Source of the DNA: Rhodanobacter sp. MP7CTX1
Lineage (GTDB): Bacteria > Pseudomonadota > Gammaproteobacteria > Xanthomonadales > Rhodanobacteraceae
Assembly (NCBI RefSeq): GCF_014205795.1
Contig: NZ_JACHCN010000004.1
Location: 1-64,000 of the forward strand
Direction: 5' to 3'
Length of the DNA stretch: 64,000 nucleotides
Both the position numbers and the translations under genes were made by a program. Below, piece after piece: positions 50,959 through 59,763 of the stretch. The notes below the pieces were generated by a model. The model searched no databases, was not told the DNA's origin, and saw nothing but the letters and a program-made list of their open reading frames with translations. The stretch's first letter is position 1; each line of letters starts with the position of its first letter.

Positions 50959-52227
50959 ATGATCCCTACCCACCGCAAATCGCATCGACGCACGCCCGAA
51001 GCAAGGCAGCACTGCAGCATCATGCAGGCGGGCTGCCTGTGCTGCGCGCCGCCGAGCGGCGCCGGAACCGTCAAGGGTGTCGGCGGCAAGAATCCACTGA
51101 AGACCCAGCCGGACAACAGCAAGGACGGACTGCGGCTCGCCGACTTCCAGCCGCGCAGCATGCTGCATCTACCGAAGACGCGAGTCGAACGCCCGCGCTT
51201 TCCGGTGATCGACGTGCATACCCACCTGACCTGGTCGAGCAACGTCCGCAACGGCATCTCGGTGGGCGAGGAAGTCACCCTGTTCGCCCGTCCCGAAGAG
51301 CTGTTGCCGGTGATGGACCGCAAGGGCGTTCGCACGCTGGTGAATCTCACCGGCGGCATCGGCGCGGGTCTGGAGCAGAGCATCCGCAGCTTCGACCACG
51401 CCGCGCCGGGACGCTTTCTTACCCTCACCGAACCGTCGTACGAATACTTCCCCGAACCGAACTACGCGCAGTTGCAGGGCGATGCGATCGCACATGCCAA
51501 ACGTGTCGGCGCGCGCGGCCTCAAGCTGCTCAAGACTTTGGGCTTGTACCTGCGCGAACGGATCGACGAAGGCCCGCTGGTGGCGGTGGACGATCGCCGC
51601 TTTGATCCCATGTGGGAGGCCTGTGCCGCCTACGACATGCCGGTGTTCCTGCACGTATCCGACCCGGAGGCGTTCTTCCTGCCGACCGATGCGAGCAACG
51701 AGCGCTACGAGGAACTGAGCAAGCATCCGGACTGGTCGTTTTACGGCCCGGAGTTTCCCAGCAACGCGGAGCTACTCGCAGCACGCGACCGCATGATCGC
51801 GCGCCATCCCAAGACTACGTTCGCGCTGCTGCATGTGGGCAACAACGCCGAGAATCTCGCGGCCATCGCCACCTGTCTGGAGCGTTTTCCAAATACGGTG
51901 ATCGACATCAGCGCACGCATTGGCGAACTGGGTCGTCAGCCGCGCGCGGCACAGCGTCTCTTCGACCGCTACCAGGATCGGATCATGTTCGGCACCGATG
52001 CGGTGCCCTCGCCGTACGGCGACGACGTGCCGCAGCAACTGTTCGGCGACGAACTCTACGAAATCTATTACCGCTTCCTGGAGACCGAAGACGAGTACTT
52101 CGACTATGCACCGTCACCCACGCCGCCGCAGGGCCGTTGGTCGATCTACGGACTGGGCTTGACCGAACAGGTGCTACGCAAGGTATACCATGACAACGCC
52201 GCCCGACTTCTGCATATCGACCCATGA
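50959..52227 (+). CDS. amidohydrolase-family protein, probably exported
   Basis: A 422-aa Amidohydro_2-type metal-dependent hydrolase. Metal ligands are visible: FPVIDVHTHLTW (HxH), VFLHVSDPEAFF (His), FALLHVGNNAEN (His) and IMFGTDAVPSPYGD (Asp). The N-terminus is basic with QAGCLCC, perhaps a lipobox, so periplasmic or membrane location is possible. Linked to GalNAc-type genes it might deacetylate or de-amidate a sugar derivative, but nothing in the sequence proves this. It is translationally coupled to the DeoR gene (ATGA overlap). Confidence 0.82.
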   Translation: MIPTHRKSHRRTPEARQHCSIMQAGCLCCAPPSGAGTVKGVGGKNPLKTQPDNSKDGLRLADFQPRSMLHLPKTRVERPRFPVIDVHTHLTWSSNVRNGISVGEEVTLFARPEELLPVMDRKGVRTLVNLTGGIGAGLEQSIRSFDHAAPGRFLTLTEPSYEYFPEPNYAQLQGDAIAHAKRVGARGLKLLKTLGLYLRERIDEGPLVAVDDRRFDPMWEACAAYDMPVFLHVSDPEAFFLPTDASNERYEELSKHPDWSFYGPEFPSNAELLAARDRMIARHPKTTFALLHVGNNAENLAAIATCLERFPNTVIDISARIGELGRQPRAAQRLFDRYQDRIMFGTDAVPSPYGDDVPQQLFGDELYEIYYRFLETEDEYFDYAPSPTPPQGRWSIYGLGLTEQVLRKVYHDNAARLLHIDP

Positions 52228-53030
52228 ATCAAACCCCCATCGCCTCGCGCCGACTACTGGTTGAAGAGCGCCGCCGTCTGATTGTCGACCTGGTTGAACA
52301 ACAGGGGCGAGCCACCGTCGAGGAACTGGCGACCCGGTTCGGCACATCCGCCGTCACGATCCGCACTGATCTGGAAGTACTCGCACGCAGTTCGGCGATT
52401 GCCCGCTCGCACGGTGGTGCGTTGCCGGTTACGGCAGTCACGCCGGCAACCCACGATACGCCGCTCAATATCAAGGAAACCCGCTGCCACGCGCAGAAGC
52501 TGCGCATCGGCCAGGCCGCGGCAAAGATGATCCAGGACGGCGAAACGATCATCCTGGATTCCGGCTCGACCACGGTGGAGATCGCCCGACAGATCCGTCA
52601 GATGAAGTTCGAATCGCTGACCGTGATCACCAACGCGCTGAATATCGCACTGGAGCTATCGGGTCTGCCGCAGATCCGCGTCATGATGCTGGGCGGCCTG
52701 CTGCGACAGACCTCGTATTCGCTGGTCGGCCCGGATGCCGAGCAGGCACTGGCGAAACTCTCCGCCGACCGGCTGTTTCTCGGCGTCGACGGACTCGATC
52801 CGGAGGTGGGCGTGACTACTCCGGATCCACTGGAGGCGGCATTGAACGCATTGATGATCCGTGTCTCACGCCAGACGATCGCCGTGCTCGATGCCAGCAA
52901 GTTGGGGCAGCGCAGTCTGTCGGTGATTACGCCGGTGCAGAACCTGCACATGGTCATCACCGATAGCAACGCCGCCATCGAGACCGTTGAAACCCTGCGT
53001 GCCGCAGGAGTGCAGGTCGTGCTGGTGTGA
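52224..53030 (+). CDS. DeoR-family transcriptional regulator, AgaR-like
   Basis: A 268-aa DeoR/GlpR repressor. The N-terminal helix-turn-helix is ERRRLIVDLVEQQGRATVEE, then FGTSAVTIRTDLEVLARSS. The sensor domain has ILDSGSTTVEIARQI, VITNALNIALEL and DRLFLGVDGLDPEVGVTTPD, the phosphosugar-binding site typical of AgaR and GlpR. It probably represses both divergent operons until a pathway phosphosugar accumulates. Confidence 0.9.
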   Translation: MNQTPIASRRLLVEERRRLIVDLVEQQGRATVEELATRFGTSAVTIRTDLEVLARSSAIARSHGGALPVTAVTPATHDTPLNIKETRCHAQKLRIGQAAAKMIQDGETIILDSGSTTVEIARQIRQMKFESLTVITNALNIALELSGLPQIRVMMLGGLLRQTSYSLVGPDAEQALAKLSADRLFLGVDGLDPEVGVTTPDPLEAALNALMIRVSRQTIAVLDASKLGQRSLSVITPVQNLHMVITDSNAAIETVETLRAAGVQVVLV

Positions 53031-53101
53031 CGCTCAGGAAGTCAGGATGACGGCACGGTCCAACCGTTGCCGTCGTAGCCAAGTCACAACGTCGCCTACA
53101 C

Positions 53102-55915
53102 TCAGAACGCCATTCGATAACTGACCATGGCCATGTCCCCTCGCTGGTACTGGTCGACATCCCTTTCGGCATCCAGTTGCAGACTGGAGGTCGGTGAGAA
53201 AGTCCAGTTGAGCGAGCTGCCCATCACCCCACCGTAGCGGGACAGGCCGATGCCGCCTACCGGCGACCACTGCGCCAGCCCGGTGAAGCTTGCATCAGGA
53301 ATTTCGCCGTGCATGGCGAAGGCCTGCTGCCATAGCAAGCGCGTCTGGAAGGTCAGACTGGTGCCGCCATCGAGCGTCCAGTGATGCGTGGCACGCAGGC
53401 CCAGGCCGGCCTGCCAACGCTCGATATTCTGATCACCCGACATCAGGCCGAAACCGTCCGCGCCGTTCTCGTTGAAGCCGTTGCCCTGGATCTGCGCGTA
53501 TTGCACATTCACATAGGGGGTCAGTTGCGTGCCGCCGAGCATGACGCGGTAGCCACTTTCGCCGTAGGCCAGGCCGTAGCGGCCGTTGGTCTGGCTGCCG
53601 ACACCGGCAAATTCGCTGCCGAGTTCGAGTTGGCGCTGCATGTTCTCGCGATAGCTGCCGATGCCGAAACGACCCATCGTGTACCAGTTGCCCTCGACGA
53701 CACCACCGTAGAGCATGCCTTCGAGTGCATGGCTATAGCCCTGATCGGCGCTTTCGGACAGCCGACCCAGACCCTGAGTCTGACTCACCGCGTAGCCCAT
53801 CACGCCATTCGTGCCGAAGCGGGTGTCCTGCCCGATCATCGTGCCGCTCAGGTCGAAGCCGACGTCGCTGTAGCCGCTGCGCGACATGCTGCCCTGGGAG
53901 CCCAGACTCTGCGTCCAGCTACCCAGCTTCGGCGCATCGAGCAATTGGTCGAAGCGATTGGACAACGCCTGGGTACCGGCGTCGATCGCCTCGAAGGTCA
54001 TCGCTGCGCTGGCCGCGTGCAGCTGGCCCGATAGAGTGCTCAGCGAATTCTGCGCGACGGTCAGCGTGGCCGACTGTTGCAGGCTTGCGGCACCGGCGAA
54101 AAAGCCGGTGGCTACCGGTGTCGAGGTCGCCGTCAACGTGCCCTGCGTGAGCTGGGTATTCAGTTGCACAAATGCGCTTTGCACACGCTGCGCCGCACCC
54201 ATCGAAGCGGCGGTGAAACTGGCACCCTGCAGCGCGGTGACGTTCACCTGCTGCACATTGAGCCACGCATCGTTGGCATCGTAGTTGAGCGTGGAAGTCA
54301 GCATCACGTTGGATGCCGTGCTGAATGAGGAAAACGTGCCGGTGAGGCCGCCCGTAGCAGTCAGCACATCGGTATGCGAGTTGGCCATATAGCCCGAATT
54401 CGTGCCGGTGACCAACAGGCCGCCGGCCAGGTTGGCCGTTCCGCTGACCATCAGCGCCGAGCCCAGCGACAACGCCAGCTTGCCGGTGGCCTGCTGAACA
54501 TAATTGCCGCCCACGGTGACATTGCTGCCGCTGACACCGAGCGCGCCGCCATTCGTCACGCTGCCGCCGATGGTCTGGGTGCCGCTCACCGTACCGGACG
54601 CGCTGATGCTGACGCTGGACGCCAGCGACTTGGCGATCAGCGTGCCGCCCTGCACCTGGGTCAGGCCGGTATAGCTCGACGGTTGCGTCAGGTTGAGTGT
54701 GCCGGGACCCTGCAGGATCAGTCCGCCCGCACCGGAAATCGGATTGTTCCAGCTGGAGCTGCCGGTGAAGCCGACCGTGACATCGCCCCAGTTGAACTGC
54801 TCCGGTCCGTTGACTGCCTTGCCGACATCCAGTTCGCCGTAGCCGAACGTCGCGTTCGGCTGCGAGCCGCCGAGCGGATCGGCGGTGCCCAGCAGCGTCT
54901 GCCGCACCAGGTCATTGCTGAAATACGGGTAGGCCTGCCACACCAGCGCCGCCGCACCCGATACCTGCGGCGCAGATATCGAGGTGCCTTCCAAAATGAA
55001 GTAGCTGGCACTGGTCGGCGTGTCGTTCGCGCCGCTGACGATCACGTCGCCAGGCGCGGCCAGGCAGTAGTTCATCGCGATGCCGCACTTGTTGGAGTAG
55101 CTGTCCAGCTGGGTTGGGCTGGTGCTGTTGAGTGCGACCACGGTAAGCCAGCCCTTTTCCAGATCCGGCGCAAGACTGGGCAGCGCGGCGATCGTGCTGG
55201 GATTGGCCTGTGAATCATTGCCCGCGGCGAACACCACCAGTCCGCCCCATTGGTTGATGAAGGGACTGTAGGCGCTGTCGAAACTCTGGGTTGTCGAGGT
55301 GGCACTCGCCGCCCAGGTCAATCCACCCCACGAATTGTTCATCACTTTGACGCCTGCACTGATCAGCGCGGCGTTGACCGTGCCCAGCGGATCGGATGAG
55401 GTTACCGTGCTGGGCGCCGTCGAACCGTTGTCGTCAGGGGAGGTGTCATCGATGATGCGTGCCGAGACCAGGTTGGCGCCCGGTGCGATACCGCCCGCAA
55501 ACTGGTCGAATGGCGTGCCGGCGGCAATTTCTGCGACCTGGGTGCCATGCCCGTTCACGTCGTCGACGCTGGTGTTGTTGGTGCTCGGGTCGACGTAGAT
55601 CAACTCCTGCAGCACCCGCCCGGCCAGCGCCGGATGGTTCGCATTGACGCCGGTATCGACGACACCGATGATCACGCCCGCACCGGTATAGCCCTGCGCA
55701 TGCGCGGCATTGGTATTGGTCAAGGTCAGCTGGGCATCGATCGCCGGCTGAGTCACCGGCGGAGCAACCGGCGGCGTCGGTGCGACCGGGGGTGTTGGCG
55801 TGGCCGGCGTTGGCTTGACGTTGCCGCCGCCCCCGCCGCAGGCACTCAGGCCTAGCGCCAGACAAATCACCATCGCTACGTCACGACGTTTGAATCCCAG
55901 CATCCGGGTGTGCAT
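53102..55915 (-). CDS. subtilisin-family (S8) autotransporter serine protease, lipoprotein form
   Basis: A 937-aa autotransporter. A lipoprotein signal (VICLALGLSACGGGGG) is followed by a Pro-rich linker (TPTPPVAPTPPVAPP). Then comes an S8 protease domain with Asp in IIGVVDTGVNANHPAL, His in VNGHGTQVAEIAAG and Ser in LEGTSISAPQVSGAAAL. The passenger continues with glycine-rich autotransporter repeats (LNLTQPSSYTGLTQVQGGTL). The last ~280 residues are a beta-barrel ending in YRMAF, a classical outer-membrane terminal Phe. It would be surface exposed or released by self-cleavage. The gene stands alone. Confidence 0.92.
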   Translation of the reverse strand: MHTRMLGFKRRDVAMVICLALGLSACGGGGGNVKPTPATPTPPVAPTPPVAPPVTQPAIDAQLTLTNTNAAHAQGYTGAGVIIGVVDTGVNANHPALAGRVLQELIYVDPSTNNTSVDDVNGHGTQVAEIAAGTPFDQFAGGIAPGANLVSARIIDDTSPDDNGSTAPSTVTSSDPLGTVNAALISAGVKVMNNSWGGLTWAASATSTTQSFDSAYSPFINQWGGLVVFAAGNDSQANPSTIAALPSLAPDLEKGWLTVVALNSTSPTQLDSYSNKCGIAMNYCLAAPGDVIVSGANDTPTSASYFILEGTSISAPQVSGAAALVWQAYPYFSNDLVRQTLLGTADPLGGSQPNATFGYGELDVGKAVNGPEQFNWGDVTVGFTGSSSWNNPISGAGGLILQGPGTLNLTQPSSYTGLTQVQGGTLIAKSLASSVSISASGTVSGTQTIGGSVTNGGALGVSGSNVTVGGNYVQQATGKLALSLGSALMVSGTANLAGGLLVTGTNSGYMANSHTDVLTATGGLTGTFSSFSTASNVMLTSTLNYDANDAWLNVQQVNVTALQGASFTAASMGAAQRVQSAFVQLNTQLTQGTLTATSTPVATGFFAGAASLQQSATLTVAQNSLSTLSGQLHAASAAMTFEAIDAGTQALSNRFDQLLDAPKLGSWTQSLGSQGSMSRSGYSDVGFDLSGTMIGQDTRFGTNGVMGYAVSQTQGLGRLSESADQGYSHALEGMLYGGVVEGNWYTMGRFGIGSYRENMQRQLELGSEFAGVGSQTNGRYGLAYGESGYRVMLGGTQLTPYVNVQYAQIQGNGFNENGADGFGLMSGDQNIERWQAGLGLRATHHWTLDGGTSLTFQTRLLWQQAFAMHGEIPDASFTGLAQWSPVGGIGLSRYGGVMGSSLNWTFSPTSSLQLDAERDVDQYQRGDMAMVSYRMAF

Positions 55916-56158
55916 AAACTCGCCCCCACAGCGTGTTTGTATGGTTCCCCCCAGGCCGCGCCGGACGCACCGGAATCACTAGACCTGGCCCACCAGCAAC
56001 TGCCACGGCACAGTCTCGCACAACGGCGCCGCAATAAATTGCGGTGTAGCCTGCGACCTCATGTGCCCGCCACGCGTTTGCCGCGCTTTGCTGTCGGCTG
56101 CGATAATCAGCGGGTCAAGTCGGGCATTTTGCCCGTTCAGTTCCTTGCGGAGATGCTC

Positions 56159-57343
56159 ATGTCGGATGTCAGCGTTGTCATCGTGGGTGCCAAGCGCACT
56201 GCGATCGGTTCCTTCCTCGGCCAGTTCACTGGCGTCCCCACGCCGAAGCTCGGCGCCACGGCGATACGTGCCGCGCTGGACCAATCCGGTGTTGCCCCCG
56301 CCGATGTCACTGAAGTGATCATGGGTTGCGTGCTGCCGGCCAACCTCGGCCAGGCGCCGGCGCGTCAGGCATCGCTGGAGGCCGACCTTCCGGCCAGCAC
56401 GGGCTGCACCACGATCAACAAGGTCTGCGGTTCGGGCATGAAGGCGATCATGCTGGGCAACGACCTGATCAAGGCCGGCTCGGCAACCATCGTGGTGGCC
56501 GGCGGCATGGAGTCGATGACCAACGCGCCGCACATGGTCAATGCCCGCACGGGCATCCGCTACGGCGACGGCAAGCTGGTCGACCACATGGCGTGGGACG
56601 GTCTGACCAATCCCTACGATGGCCAGTCGATGGGTGTCTTCGGCGAGCTGTGTGCGGACAAGTACCACTTCACGCGCGAAGAGCAGGATGCGTTTGCCAT
56701 CGAGTCAGTCAGGCGAGCCCAGGCTGCGCAGCAGAACGGCGCATTTGCAGGCGAAATCGTGCCGGTCACGGTGGCGGGTCGCAAGGGTGACGTGCAGGTC
56801 GATACCGACGAGCAGCCCGGCCGCTCCGACATCGCCAAGGTGCCGACGTTGCGTCCGGCGTTCCGCAAGGAAAACGGCACGATCACTGCTGCCAGCTCAT
56901 CGAGTATTTCCGACGGTGCGGCAGCCGTAGTACTGCTTTCCGCGGACGATGCAAAGGTGCGTGGCCTCAAGCCGCTTGCACGCATCGTGGCGCATGCCAC
57001 CCACTCGCAAACGCCGGAGTGGTTCACCACGGCACCGATCGGAGCGATCCAGAAAGTGCTGGACAAGGCGGGCTGGAAAGTGGCCGACGTCGACCTGTTC
57101 GAAGTCAACGAAGCGTTCGCCGTGGTGGCCATGGCACCGATGCGCGAACTGGGTATTGCGCACGAGAAGCTCAACGTCAATGGCGGCGCCTGCGCCTTGG
57201 GTCATCCCATTGGTGCCAGCGGTGCGCGCCTCGTGGTGACCCTGTTGCATGCCCTTAAATCACGCGGACTCAAGCGCGGTATTGCCACCCTCTGCATCGG
57301 CGGCGGCGAAGCCACGGCCATTGCAGTGGAATGCATTGACTGA
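56159..57343 (+). CDS. acetyl-CoA C-acetyltransferase (thiolase)
   Basis: A 394-aa biosynthetic-type thiolase that condenses or cleaves acetoacetyl-CoA. Nucleophilic Cys in TTINKVCGSGMKAIMLGND, His in FEVNEAFAVV and the following segment, and the second Cys/Gly motif in GGACALGHPIGASGARLVV plus ATLCIGGGEA. Length is standard. ATG 56159 follows GCGGAG. It would complete leucine breakdown (acetoacetate to acetyl-CoA) together with the IVD and MCC genes nearby. Confidence 0.93.
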   Translation: MSDVSVVIVGAKRTAIGSFLGQFTGVPTPKLGATAIRAALDQSGVAPADVTEVIMGCVLPANLGQAPARQASLEADLPASTGCTTINKVCGSGMKAIMLGNDLIKAGSATIVVAGGMESMTNAPHMVNARTGIRYGDGKLVDHMAWDGLTNPYDGQSMGVFGELCADKYHFTREEQDAFAIESVRRAQAAQQNGAFAGEIVPVTVAGRKGDVQVDTDEQPGRSDIAKVPTLRPAFRKENGTITAASSSSISDGAAAVVLLSADDAKVRGLKPLARIVAHATHSQTPEWFTTAPIGAIQKVLDKAGWKVADVDLFEVNEAFAVVAMAPMRELGIAHEKLNVNGGACALGHPIGASGARLVVTLLHALKSRGLKRGIATLCIGGGEATAIAVECID

Positions 57344-57502
57344 CTGATCCGCGACCGTGCAAGCAAACCGGTATCAATCTGACAGCCGGTTAAACCAGTT
57401 CTTATTGATCCCCGTTGCGCTATTATAAAAATGTAGCGCAATTTCCTCGAAAGCGTTATTAATGCACGGCCATACGGCATTCCACGGCAAAGGAGATCCA
57501 CC

Positions 57503-57880
57503 ATGAAGTTTACGCGTACCCTTCTCGCCTCCGCGCTTGTCGCGCTGTTGGCGGCTTGCAGCAACGGCGCGCAGGATTCCGCGCAGGACGCACAGAAGTC
57601 GGCTGACACCGCTCAGCAGGCTGCTGATACGGCACAGCAGGCTGCTGCGGCCGCGACCGCTGCGACCCCCGCTGCTGCTCCGGCTTCCACCGCTGCTGCC
57701 CCGGCTTCCACCGCCGCTGCTCCGGCTGCTGCTCCTGCCACCACCGCTCCGGCAGCTGCCATGGACTCCATGAAGAGCGCTGCCAACAGTGCGGCCGACG
57801 CGGCCAGCAAGTCTGCTGACGCTGCCAAGGACGCTGCTGCTGCGGCTGCCAAGGCCAAGGACGCGACGGCGGGGCATTAA
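57503..57880 (+). CDS. alanine-rich lipoprotein
   Basis: A 125-aa protein: MKFTRTLLASALVALLAACS is a lipoprotein signal (LLAAC). The mature part is about half alanine, with QKSADTAQQAADTAQQAA heptads followed by APASTAAAPASTAAAP repeats and a second amphipathic Ala/Lys region. It resembles Lpp/Alr-like helical lipoproteins only in general character; a spacer or peptidoglycan-associated structural role is possible. AAAGGAG precedes the ATG and a strong terminator follows. Confidence 0.85.
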   Translation: MKFTRTLLASALVALLAACSNGAQDSAQDAQKSADTAQQAADTAQQAAAAATAATPAAAPASTAAAPASTAAAPAAAPATTAPAAAMDSMKSAANSAADAASKSADAAKDAAAAAAKAKDATAGH

Positions 57881-57900
57881 TCCCCCTTCGTTAGCAACCG

Positions 57901-57933
57901 AAAACCGGCCGCCTCGCGCGGCCGGTTTTTTTT
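57901..57933 (+). terminator. rho-independent terminator after the Ala-rich lipoprotein gene
   Basis: aaaaccggccgcctcgcgcg followed by gccggtttttttt: a 9-10 bp stem, short loop and eight T, about 20 bp after the stop. Confidence 0.93.
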
Positions 57934-58060
57934 CGCCCGGCGGAATAGCGAGCGTAATAACCAGCGCCAGTTCAGAAGTTCGGCAACGACGGCTATCATC
58001 TTCTGATTAATCATCGCGACGGCATCATTATCCAGAGCCCGCCGCTCTGGGCATCGCAAT

Positions 58061-58119
58061 GAGCCTGAACTTATGCGCCCGAGTCTGTGCGCCTGAACTT
58101 ATGAGCCTGAATTTATGAG
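58061..58119 (+). repeat. short tandem repeats with ATG triplets before the MCC beta start
   Basis: Copies of (g/c)gcctgaa(c/t)ttatg occur at about 58061-58074, 58090-58103 and 58103-58117; the last contains the start codon of the carboxylase gene. The out-of-frame TGA in each unit would stop initiation at the earlier ATGs. Confidence 0.7.
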
Positions 58120-59722
58120 CATTATCGCCTCGCAGATCGATCCTCGTTCGCCAGAATTCCAGGCCAGCAGCACGCAACTTCGCAGTGTCGTCGATGACCT
58201 GCATCGCGAGCTGGCGCGCAGCGCCGAAGGCGGCGGTGCGAAGGCCCTCGAAAAACATGCCGCCCGTGGCAAGCTGCTGCCGCGCGAACGCATCCGCGCC
58301 CTGCTCGACCCAGGCTCACCGTTTCTTGAGCTGTCGCCGCTGGCCGCGCACGGCATGTACGACGGCGCGGCGCCTGCCGCCGGACTGATCACCGGCATCG
58401 GCCGGGTCCACGGCCTCGAAGTGGTGGTCGTGGCTAACGACGCCACGGTCAAGGGCGGCACCTATTTTCCGATCACGGTAAAAAAGCATCTGCGTGCGCA
58501 GGAAGTAGCGTTGGAAAATCGCCTGCCCTGCGTCTATCTGGTCGACTCCGGCGGCGCGTTCCTGCCGTTGCAGGACGAGGTGTTTCCGGACAAGGAACAC
58601 TTCGGCCGGATCTTCTACAACCAGGCGCGCATGTCGGCCCTGAATATTCCACAGATCGCTGTGGTGATGGGCTCATGCACCGCTGGCGGCGCTTACGTGC
58701 CGGCGATGAGCGACGAGACGATCATCGTGCGCGAACAGGGCACGATCTTCCTCGGCGGCCCGCCCCTGGTAAAAGCAGCCACCGGTGAAGTGGTGGATGC
58801 CGAAACGCTGGGCGGTGCGGACGTCCATACGTCCATCTCCGGTGTCGCCGATCATTTCGCCGAGAATGATGCCCATGCGCTGTCGATCGCGCGCGACATC
58901 GTCGCCAGCCTCAATCGCAAGAAGGACATGCCGCTGGCGCTGCGCGAGCCAGTCGAGCCGCGCTATCCCGCCGAGGAACTTTACGGGGTGATCCCGCGGG
59001 ACACGCGGCGCCCGTTCGATATCCGCGAGGTGATCGCGCGCATTGTCGACGGCTCCGAGTTCCACGAATTCAAGGCGCGCTACGGCAAGACCCTGGTCAC
59101 CGGCTTTGCGCATATCCACGGTTATCCCGTGGGCATCATCGCGAACAATGGCATCCTGTTCGCCGAAAGCGCACTCAAGGGTGCGCACTTCATCGAGCTG
59201 TGCAACCAGCGCAACGTGCCGCTGGTGTTCCTGCAGAACATCACCGGCTTCATGGTCGGCAAGAAATACGAGCAGGCCGGTATCGCGAAGGACGGCGCCA
59301 AGATGGTCACGGCGGTGGCGTGTTCGCATGTACCGAAATTCACCGTGGTGATCGGTGGCAGCTTTGGTGCCGGCAACTATGCGATGTGCGGCCGCGCCTA
59401 TGGCGGTCGCTTCCTGTGGATGTGGCCGAACGCGCGGATTTCAGTGATGGGCGGCGAACAGGCCGCGTCAGTGCTGGCTACGGTCAAGCGCGATGGCATC
59501 GAGGCAAGCGGGAAGACCTGGAGCGCCGAGGAAGAGGAAGCCTTCAAGGCACCGATCCGCGACCAGTACGAACGCCAGGGCCACCCGTACTACGCCAGCG
59601 CGCGGCTATGGGACGACGGCATCATCGACCCGGCCGATACCCGCCGCGTGCTCGGCCTGGCCATCTCCGCCTCGCTCAACGCACCGATCGAACCGCAGCG
59701 ATATGGCGTGTTCCGGATGTAA
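58115..59722 (+). CDS. methylcrotonyl-CoA carboxylase beta (carboxyltransferase) subunit
   Basis: A 535-aa carboxyltransferase that moves CO2 from biotin to 3-methylcrotonyl-CoA in leucine degradation. [59 protein letters not shown] and [17 protein letters not shown] form the N-lobe. [40 protein letters not shown] and [16 protein letters not shown] form the C-lobe. These favour MCC beta over propionyl-CoA carboxylase. The alpha (biotin) subunit gene is not adjacent; the next gene is an Hsp70. The start follows a tandem repeat of ATG-containing units. Confidence 0.93.
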   Translation: MSIIASQIDPRSPEFQASSTQLRSVVDDLHRELARSAEGGGAKALEKHAARGKLLPRERIRALLDPGSPFLELSPLAAHGMYDGAAPAAGLITGIGRVHGLEVVVVANDATVKGGTYFPITVKKHLRAQEVALENRLPCVYLVDSGGAFLPLQDEVFPDKEHFGRIFYNQARMSALNIPQIAVVMGSCTAGGAYVPAMSDETIIVREQGTIFLGGPPLVKAATGEVVDAETLGGADVHTSISGVADHFAENDAHALSIARDIVASLNRKKDMPLALREPVEPRYPAEELYGVIPRDTRRPFDIREVIARIVDGSEFHEFKARYGKTLVTGFAHIHGYPVGIIANNGILFAESALKGAHFIELCNQRNVPLVFLQNITGFMVGKKYEQAGIAKDGAKMVTAVACSHVPKFTVVIGGSFGAGNYAMCGRAYGGRFLWMWPNARISVMGGEQAASVLATVKRDGIEASGKTWSAEEEEAFKAPIRDQYERQGHPYYASARLWDDGIIDPADTRRVLGLAISASLNAPIEPQRYGVFRM

Positions 59723-59763
59723 TGGGCTATAAAGCCAGCGGGTGATTCAGGGGAAATTGCAGA

